From NCBI GenBank assembly GCA_023374025.1, contig SIJG01000093.1:482760-546759 (forward strand): a DNA stretch of 64,000 bases, in the 5' to 3' direction. Of the stretch, positions 57,038 through 64,000 are shown in pieces. The first letter of the stretch is position 1. The number at the start of each line of letters is the position of its first letter. The DNA is from Heterodera schachtii. Lineage: Eukaryota > Nematoda > Chromadorea > Rhabditida > Heteroderidae. Under the pieces are notes generated by a model. The model did not search any database, had not been told where the DNA came from, and saw nothing but the letters and a program-made list of their open reading frames with translations. Made by a program: the position numbers and the translations under genes.

Positions 57038-60000
57038 TCATTTGTGATGTTCTTTCTTTTCGAAGAATTCAATCCGTGGCTGTTCGTGCAGTTTCAAATC
57101 GCCTTCGACCTTAAATTAGAATTTTTTTTCGAAAATTTCAAATTTTCATCCACCCGAATGTATTGGATTGCCCACATGGGCATTGTTTCGATGCCGAACA
57201 TGAATTTGCCGAAGCCCTCCAAATGGAACATGGGCCGTCTTCGCATTATGATTTTCAGATGGAAATTTTGTCCTTCGGTCAGCGCCGATTTCAAATGATG
57301 CTCTTCGACTTCGTCATTCTTTAAAAATTTGTTAATTGACTAATTTGTAAGGTTGAAATTAATTGTCCTTCAAATGGTGCTATGACGTTACTCAAAAACC
57401 ATCAAAATAAAATAATAATTTTTCTTCTAACTTTGCACAAAAGCAACCATTTTTTATATTTGATACCATTCGATAGCACTAAGTGTTTTCTATTAAAAAG
57501 TTTGGTTAAGTTTAAAGAAAGTTATGACCAAAAATGTTCAAGAAAACTTTTGCTTTTTTGAATTTCTCAGGTCATAACTTTTTTGAAATTTTCCAGAACA
57601 ATAGAAAACATTTATGGCCTCTCGAATAATATCAAGGTTTTAAAATTTGATTTGATTCATTTTGGGCAAAGTTTTGAATAATTTTTGGTCAAAAATTCTT
57701 ATTTTGATGTTTTTTGAAGTAACAATCCGGCACCCTTCAAATTTACATAAGAAAAATGAATAGCGACGTTGCCGTCCAAATGGGCGGTGAAAATGGCACG
57801 GACGACGATGGTGCCCACTAAAATTGATGATGTGTCGAGTAAAGTTAAAAGCAAATTAAAAATATGTCTCTCACCCATATTTGAAGTGCCATTCAGCAAA
57901 TGGTAAATAACGCTGGGCGCCACTAAAAAAAAGTGGCACATAAATAGTAAGCTACTAAAATTATAGAAAAATAGCTATTTTAAAAAGTTACAAATAAATA
58001 CCGCTCTCGAGGGGGGGGGGGGGGGAAGCAAAAAGAACGGCGAATGAAACTGCCATCGGCAGACTTTCTTTCGTGAAAGTGCCGCTATTAGCATCAGCAG
58101 TACGCCCCCCCCATTCTCTACGAATTTTACTACCGTACCGGAATTGTACGATTCCAATGCCTCGTTGAGCAACAGAATGATAATTTGAGGACGATTTTTG
58201 GTTATGGTCCCATTGATTGTAATGTAATCGCGGGATTGGAGCATTCTTTGCTCGGGAATTTCCGCCACCAAAGGCACGTCCAAAGAGCGCAATTGCGCGG
58301 CACAGAAAATGCCCTGAGTTCTGTTCAAAACAAAGGCGCTGATGTTGTGAAAATCGCCGTGAAACTGAGAACAAAATTAATTATCAAGTCAATTTGAAAA
58401 TATTCGTATTTTTTAATTCCATTACCATTTTTGTCATATCATTAATTTAAAATATTGATGAATAAGGCTGCCAAAAAATATGTACATAAATATGTAAGAA
58501 AAATCCCAAATATGGACTTAAATTTTCACAATTTCCCAAAAAATAAAAATAAAATGTACAAAAAATTTGCCGAAATTTGGTTTTTTTTTTTTTTGAGGAT
58601 TTCCAAAAATTTCCGTAAAAAATCCTCAAAATATTTTAAAAAATGAAATATATAAGAAAAAAGTCCAAATATGTACCAATGTAAAAATATGTAAATAAAA
58701 GTCCCAATTTTTGTTCTCAAACACAAAAATAAATTGTTTTCCTACTATTCAGAGCACGGAGAAGCCAGGAAAAAATATGTATTTACATAAAATTTGCAGC
58801 CCTATTGTTGAAAAATTCCAATTTTCCAATTAATTGCGCTTAATTGCCCATTTTATTGTCCGTTATGTCAGTGTCCGGCACTTTTCATTCACTCACATTT
58901 ATATAACTGACTGCCCAGGGGGGCAAAACGTGCTCATAAGTGGCAACCAATGCACCATAAACAAAAATTTTGTACTCATTAAACGCAACACGAATTTCAA
59001 TTTTGAATTGTTCAGCCGGGAACATTTTTGACGGGAATGACTTCATTAAATCATCAACAAGCTGAAATAATAATTAACCAAATTTAAAATAAATTAATTT
59101 GGTACTTATGTACTTTAATGACCATAAAAAAAATTATTTTTTTAATTTATAAAAAAAAGATTTCCAAGGAGTTTTCAGGATCGGTGATCACGAATCTGAC
59201 ATCCATTTCGACCAAAGTTCGAACCACGAATCCGTATTGCACAAAAATTCGAAAATTCAAAGTTTCAAAAAACATTTTATAGTGCGAAAATAATTTGAAT
59301 ACGGGTTAGGGGTTCGAATTTGGTCGAAATGGATGTCAGATTCGTGATCAGCGACCCCGAAAATCTCCTAGAAATTTTTTATATGATAAAAAATAAAGTC
59401 TGTAAGTACATAAGTACCATTAATTTAATCCTAAAAAGGACCTTGCTGGTGAATGTGTTAAGAAACATTTGGCCTTGTTCAAGATTGAAAACGATTTGCA
59501 ACACCACATTCCCAACTAAACATTAAAAGACAATTAAATATTGCACTAATCACATTTAATTATCCATTAATTAATAATTAATGAATCAATTAGTTGTACA
59601 GTATGGGTTTGACACGGGCGAGTCGTGGAGCAGTTCAATGTTCAAAAATTTAGCGTCATCACGCAATTTGCCCTCAAGCGTAAGCGAATCGCCGGCAACG
59701 AGCAAAGGGAACACGGGCCAACCGTTCTGTTTGCGCTTTATTCCATCCTAAACATTAAATTTTGAAAAATTCTCAAAATCAAATGAATTTTCTACCTCTG
59801 GGGCAACAATAAAAGGGGCCTCAAACAGATCGAGAGAACCGACAATCTGAAAAAGGAAAAATAATTAATTTAATTAATTAGACATAATTAGTAGGAATAA
59901 TTAATTAGACATAATTAGTAGGAATAATTGACATTAATAAAGTTAATGTCCCGAAAGGTCATTGACACGAGACGATAGATTGTTTGACGGATTCCATTTG

Positions 60001-62965
60001 GAGTGCTAATAGTGATGTTGAGCTGCCCAAACTCTGCCAAAGACAATAAATTTAATTTGAGAGGTTTTTTAAAATGAAATCCGCTCAAAAAAAAAGAAAA
60101 ACTAAATTTGCATTATATTCGAAAAATCGCTTAATTCAATGGGGTAAAATGAAAAGGAATTAGAAAATTACATATTTCTATTAAAAATAATTCGGAAAAA
60201 GCGTATTTTTTGTGTCAAAATCCAGAACATTAAAATGTGATTTTGCTTCATCATTTTATGTCGTTTATCAGTTTTATCCAAAATTTCAACATATCACAAT
60301 GATTATAATTTGGACTAAAATTGGCTAATAATTATGGATTTATGCTGATTTTTCGAATCTTTTGCTTCGCCTTACCTTCACCCTCCTCCTGCACCGTTTC
60401 AATTCGCATTTCGAACGGTTCGTTTGGATTAAACAAACTCATGTTGGGCTGTGATCCGAATTGGAATTTTTCCTTGAAAAAAAATCCAATAAAAATAAAT
60501 CTCGCCATATGTGAAACTGTATTTTATGCATTGGGAATTAAATGGTATCAACCAATAACAGGGATGGCACAGAATTTCCGAATTCCGAAAAAATTTTGGG
60601 TGTCGGAATTCCGGTTCCTGAAATTTTGAAAAAAAAAGTCAGAAATTTTTTGAGTTTTTTTTCAAAAAACTAGAATTTGAACAAATTCTGGTTAATAAAT
60701 TGTTTGATTTTTTTTTTTTTTTTCAATTTTTCCCGGCGGCGCCTATAGGCACCGCCGGACCCTAGAAATCCACAATTTTCTTAAAACTTTGCTTAAAATC
60801 GTTAAATTGGTCATTTCTTGAACAAAGTCTGTTTCCAAATTCCGAAAAAATTTGAGCCTCGGAATTCCATCCTTGCTGCTGGTATCACTGAGTAATAAAA
60901 ATATTCTGGAATTCTATTTCTAGTTTTTATCTTTTTTATATTTATTTTGAGTAATAAAAAATGTTTTTTCGAAATTTGGATTGCTCGCGACACAAAAATT
61001 TGAATTCTTTGCGATGTCCATAATTTTGATTTTATTATTTCTTGTAATAACGGCTCAATCAAAATATATTTAAAATAATAAAATATTTAATACCGCAAAA
61101 TTATAATGGCCCATCGTCAAATTGCCATCCTTTTGGAACAAAAACCAGGCAACTTTGGACACTGACAAAGAGAGATAAAAAATAAATGAAAAAAGGCATA
61201 CAGTAACAAGGAAGGGGAAACGGTAGAAAATGCCTACCGTAACGATTAAATTCGGGCGAATTGTGCATAAGATAGAAGGACAGACTCAGCTGTTTGTCGC
61301 CCATTTCTGGCCTCCCCGTTTTGCCTCTGATCACAACGGTGTCCCCGGCGTTCAGCGCATTTTCAAATTTTTTGGACCAACTTTGGCGTTTTGATTTGAC
61401 AGTTTCGGGCTAAAATTTAAAAACATTGAATTGGAAGAAGAAAAACAACTATTTTATAGTTTTGAAAGGTTTAGAATTTGAGAACTTCTAAATGAATTAA
61501 AATATATTTTTAAAAATTCAAAAAAGTGCCTAATTGTCAATTCATTTTTAATTGGTTTTCAGCAAATTCTAACCCTTTCTTTCACTTGGGGCACTTCGAT
61601 ACTGCTCGGATAGACATCGCCCGCAATCTGAGCAATTTACATTATTGAAATTTAATAAAATTGCAAATTATATTAATTAATTATAATTGCTTTAATAATG
61701 AGTGCCTCAATTTGCGTGAAATTGTCCAATTTGTCCTCCTCCGTCCACCACTCCGATGGTTTTGGAAAATATTTGACTGACTTTCGGTCGCCAATTTTCA
61801 CTTCGTAAAAATAATTGTGCACCACCAACTCAACATCCAAATATTTGTCCTCCCATTCGTTGTCATTTTCAACCGACTCAAATGCTTTGAAATGGTGGCC
61901 CATCGATGCTTTTTTGTCCGGCAATTGCTTTCTGATAATGCCCGCTTCACTTTCTTCTCCATCCTTACCACCTTTAATGCGCTTGAAACCGCCGGCCTTA
62001 ATCAGTTGTCAACAATTAATTAATTTATTTATTAATAATTAGCGATATTTCGAAAAATGATGAATTGCCCTCTATTCGGCAATCCTAAAGAATGGGGGGC
62101 GGGGGGTCCCAATTTAAGTTTTTTTTTATTTTGGGTTCAAATCAGCTTCGTGGGCTTTTTGGAGGTGCTGATTGCGAATCCTAACTCGGATTTTGCCCAA
62201 TTCCAAATCCCGTACCCGAACTCGAACAAAAAGTTGAAAATTTTTTCAAAAGTATATGTGAGTTGTCAACAATTAACTAATAATTGGCAATGCGTGTTAA
62301 AAAGGGTGAATTGCCCCCTAATCGCCAATTTACCGTTGAAATGTTAATGATTCCATACGGCGGTTTGTCCACACGGAGCATCAGCAAATCCTTTTGCTTT
62401 TCATTGCCAAAGCGCAGCTCGATGCCCTCCGGGTTTTTGTTCAGTCGCTGTCGCATGCGAATCGCACGGCCCACCCCCACGGGCTCGGGCAGTGCAAATT
62501 GATGTGAGTCCACTTCCTGGACAGTGGTCGGGCAGTCCCCGCTGACCACGGGGTGATCCGAAAGCAGCGGCGGCACTTCGTCCGACGGATGAACAAACTT
62601 TGAATTATAATTTGGATTTTTTGGCATTACCGTATTTACGGTATTCGTATTTACGGTATTTGAACCCCCCTGAATTAGAACCCCCCTTTTGAGAGGGGGG
62701 GGGGGGGTTGAAAAATTGAACTCCCGGGGGTTCAAATACCGTAAATACGGTAATTATTGGCTAATTATTGTCCCTAATTTGCCATACCCATGCGTGCATT
62801 TCGCATCCGCAGTCCCTGTACACATGCAATTGCATTTTGTCCTGGTTGTTCATCGGCAACACGTCCAGCCCGAGCATCCAAAGGCCTGTGTAATTACGCA
62901 ATTTCGCATCCCTTTTGATTTTGTTGGATAAATACGCCTTCCTAATTGCTTCATCTTTTGAGAAT
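57038..62965 (-). CDS. Multi-domain galectin-like protein
   Basis: Seventeen exons (5' to 3': 62965-62788, 62597-62334, 61996-61691, 61627-61574, 61409-61244, 61161-61094, 60472-60376, 60033-59933, 59846-59796, 59747-59600, 59515-59442, 59061-58897, 58364-58139, 57922-57875, 57817-57747, 57318-57154, 57109-57038) join in continuous phase to about 750 residues. At least four galectin-type beta-sandwich repeats are visible, e.g. AGDSLTLEGKLRDDAKFLNI, FKIEIRVAFNEYKIFVYGAL (then TYEHVLPPW), TEGQNFHLKI and AIQYIRVEGDLKL. The sugar-binding H-N-R...W-E residues of true galectins are mostly replaced (AIHFSY where HFNPR is expected), so galactose binding is doubtful. One intron uses a GC donor (near 61690 or 61705). 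No stop or frameshift in these exons. Confidence 0.82.
57387..57723. repeat. Intronic MITE (copy B)
   Basis: Counterpart of the MITE at 46368-46894, with ends GTTACTCAAAAACC and GGTTTTTTGAAGTAAC-like, in the intron before the penultimate exon. It lacks the 185-bp insertion seen in copy A. Confidence 0.7.
58463..58804. mobile_element. hAT-like element, atatgtac family (copy B)
   Basis: 342 bp, ends TAAGGCTGCCAA and TTTGCAGCCCTA, flanks TTGATGAA and TTGTTGAA (7 of 8). Longer than its copy A counterpart (208 bp), mainly through a central segment, so one copy lost or gained about 134 bp after duplication. Confidence 0.7.
59101..59418. mobile_element. Insertion with 8-bp duplication, gatcacgaatcc foldback
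   Basis: 318 bp, ends GGTACTTATGTACTT and GTAAGTACATAAGTACC, perfect 8-bp duplication ATTAATTT (59093-59100 and 59419-59426). The interior is a foldback of the gatcacgaatct family also found at 22968-23370. Copy A has the empty site near 48012 (ataaattaattaatct). It lies in an intron of the galectin-like gene. Confidence 0.85.
60551..60879. mobile_element. Degenerate hAT-like element, ggaattccg family
   Basis: 329 bp between perfect 8-bp repeats TGGTATCA (60543-60550 and 60880-60887). Termini are imperfect inverted repeats around cagggatgg and ccatcctt, with ggaattccg motifs inside both ends and one hairpin module (60735-60756, loop TATA). It lies in an intron of the galectin-like gene. The exact ends are less certain than for the other elements. 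Confidence 0.6.
62630..62750. repeat. MITE with ccgtatttacgg termini
   Basis: Inverted ends CCGTATTTACGGTATT and ATACCGTAAATACGG, TA on both sides (62628-62629 and 62751-62752), with gaacccccc/ggggttc runs inside. Tc1/mariner-type target site. Better preserved than its counterpart at 13101-13258. Confidence 0.8.
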
Positions 62966-64000
62966 CTTATTTCTCTCCCTTAATTACACAGTTTAAAAGT
63001 TATAAACTTTTCTTTTCAATTCCTTCACCCGTTTCGTCCGTTATTTTTGTCACCAAATCTTTCGGATTTCCAAATTCAATGTTAAAATTTTGTGTGTCGC
63101 TCAGATTGTATCTGTAAAACAATTTAAAATTAAAAACATTTTCAAATTCCATTTTTAATATTTTACTTTTCTTTTGAAATTGACAATTCGATCATTATTC
63201 CGCCAAATTCTTTCGGCGCGCTCACGCGGACGCCGTGCCAATGACTCGCGATTTTGTTTTTGTTTTTGTCAAATTTTTTCTGATATCCCAAACACTCTTC
63301 AGCCACTTTGCTCTAAATATTTGCTTAGTTGATTAATCACATCATAATTTACTGCTGGGTTTATAATAAATCCGTCCACCCTTTTTTCACATTTTCTTGC
63401 CAATTTACTCGGCCATAAAATGGACTTTATGGCCATGGGAATTTCACCAAACAAAGACCACAGAAAATCATCATTAAAATTAAAAAGTTAATGAAATAAT
63501 TTTTTTTTCAATTATAATGGGGAAACGAAAAGTAAATAATTTTTTTCACTGAATATAATTTTAATGATTTTCCAAATGATCGATATTTGTACCCGGCATT
63601 TGATTTATTGATTGCTTACTTCCTCGTGATTCGGCACTTGAAATTGAATCTCAGGACTCATGCCATAAGCCCAATTTGCTCCGCTCGGGTCCAAACTTCC
63701 GAGGTAACAAATTAAAATGCTGAAATATGACCCTGGGGTTTTTCACTTGTCAAGCATTTTAATGCCGACCCATTTTCACATTTCCCGGTCAGTTGAAAGC
63801 GAAGGGCGAACGAATTGTGCCGCAACTGTGCCGTGCCCCAGCGCGTGCATTGGTCCAATGCCACGTATTCGGTCTCGAAATGCGCTTCCCGAGAATGCTC
63901 TTCGCATAAATAAAGCCTCAAATTTGATGCAATTCAAAATTTTAATGATCTTTTTTACTCTCAAAATGCTTACGGTCCGGAATTTGTAGCCTCAGGGAAA
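62966..64000 (-). pseudogene. Degenerate 5' exons of the galectin-like gene (partial)
   Basis: Exon-like blocks at 63974-64000, 63916-63620, about 63440-63359, about 63313-63168 and about 63116-63030 continue the gene upstream (LYLCEEHSREAHFETEYVAL; SHWHGVRVSAPKEFGGIMIE). Compared with the inverted copy at 11.9-13.0 kb, this copy has one extra base near 63738, a lost acceptor AG and stops in the block at 63440-63359 (GAG TAA where the other has GAG CAA). So either these exons are no longer used and translation starts further on, or the 5' half is decaying. The phase to the exon at 62965 could not be resolved. Confidence 0.5.

Larger units (their letters stand above)
61870..64000. repeat. Inverted duplicate of 11789-19203
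   Basis: Exons and introns of the 5' part of the galectin-like gene match the fragment at 11789-13800 plus 19060-19203 in inverted orientation, interrupted there only by the gypsy element. The duplicate continues past the window end. Confidence 0.9.

Overview
The window looks like a nematode nuclear genome. Genes are broken into many short exons by small AT-rich introns, several introns appear to be of the GC-AG class, and conserved families include an acid-sphingomyelinase-like phosphodiesterase, a multi-domain galectin-like protein, a FLYWCH/MULE transposase and a Ty3/gypsy retrotransposon. A plant-parasitic, cyst-nematode-like species would fit, since a raised share of GC-AG introns has been described in Globodera. 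The sequence does not prove the species. There are no bacterial features, CRISPR arrays or intact tRNA/rRNA genes.

Layout. 0-6.2 kb: a hAT-like element (869-1849), a head-to-head inverted duplication (arms 2435-3306 and 4664-5502) with candidate genes pointing outward, and a small membrane-protein gene. 6.4-9.1 kb: a foldback repeat and a hAT-like element (6815-9070) with a second one (7445-8703) nested inside. 9.1-11.4 kb: a seven-exon secreted sphingomyelinase-like gene on the minus strand. 11.8-19.2 kb: a decayed 5' fragment of a galectin-like gene split by a very young Ty3/gypsy element with identical 275-bp LTRs. 19.3-22.3 kb: a DNA transposon with perfect 39-bp inverted repeats, a TAAA target duplication and an eight-exon, nearly intact transposase of unclear superfamily. 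22.5-24.6 kb: a metallothionein-like ORF, a foldback repeat and another hAT-like element.

24.7-45.5 kb is satellite DNA: about 49 copies of a 127-bp unit run directly into about 58 copies of an unrelated 249-bp unit. 45.5-48.4 kb is a pseudogene copy of the 3' half of the galectin-like gene. 49.2-55.2 kb holds a methyltransferase gene with two apparent GC-AG introns, two fragmentary genes, a Tc1/mariner-type MITE and several hAT-like elements, one with a transposase remnant. 55.4-56.9 kb is a broken MULE transposase gene. 57.0-63.0 kb is the intact part of the galectin-like gene on the minus strand, with 17 phase-consistent exons and about 750 residues. Its 5' region, to the window end, is partly degenerate.

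The most unusual theme is the set of hAT-like elements. Nine have 8-bp target duplications (seven perfect and clear-cut), each family has its own subterminal motif array, and several otherwise different families share one internal module: a GC-rich hairpin with compensatory base changes. Other leads are the unassigned transposase, an in-frame TGA between gag and pol, a phased 30-nt hairpin array in the retrotransposon leader, and the poly-galectin gene present as one long copy and two partial copies.
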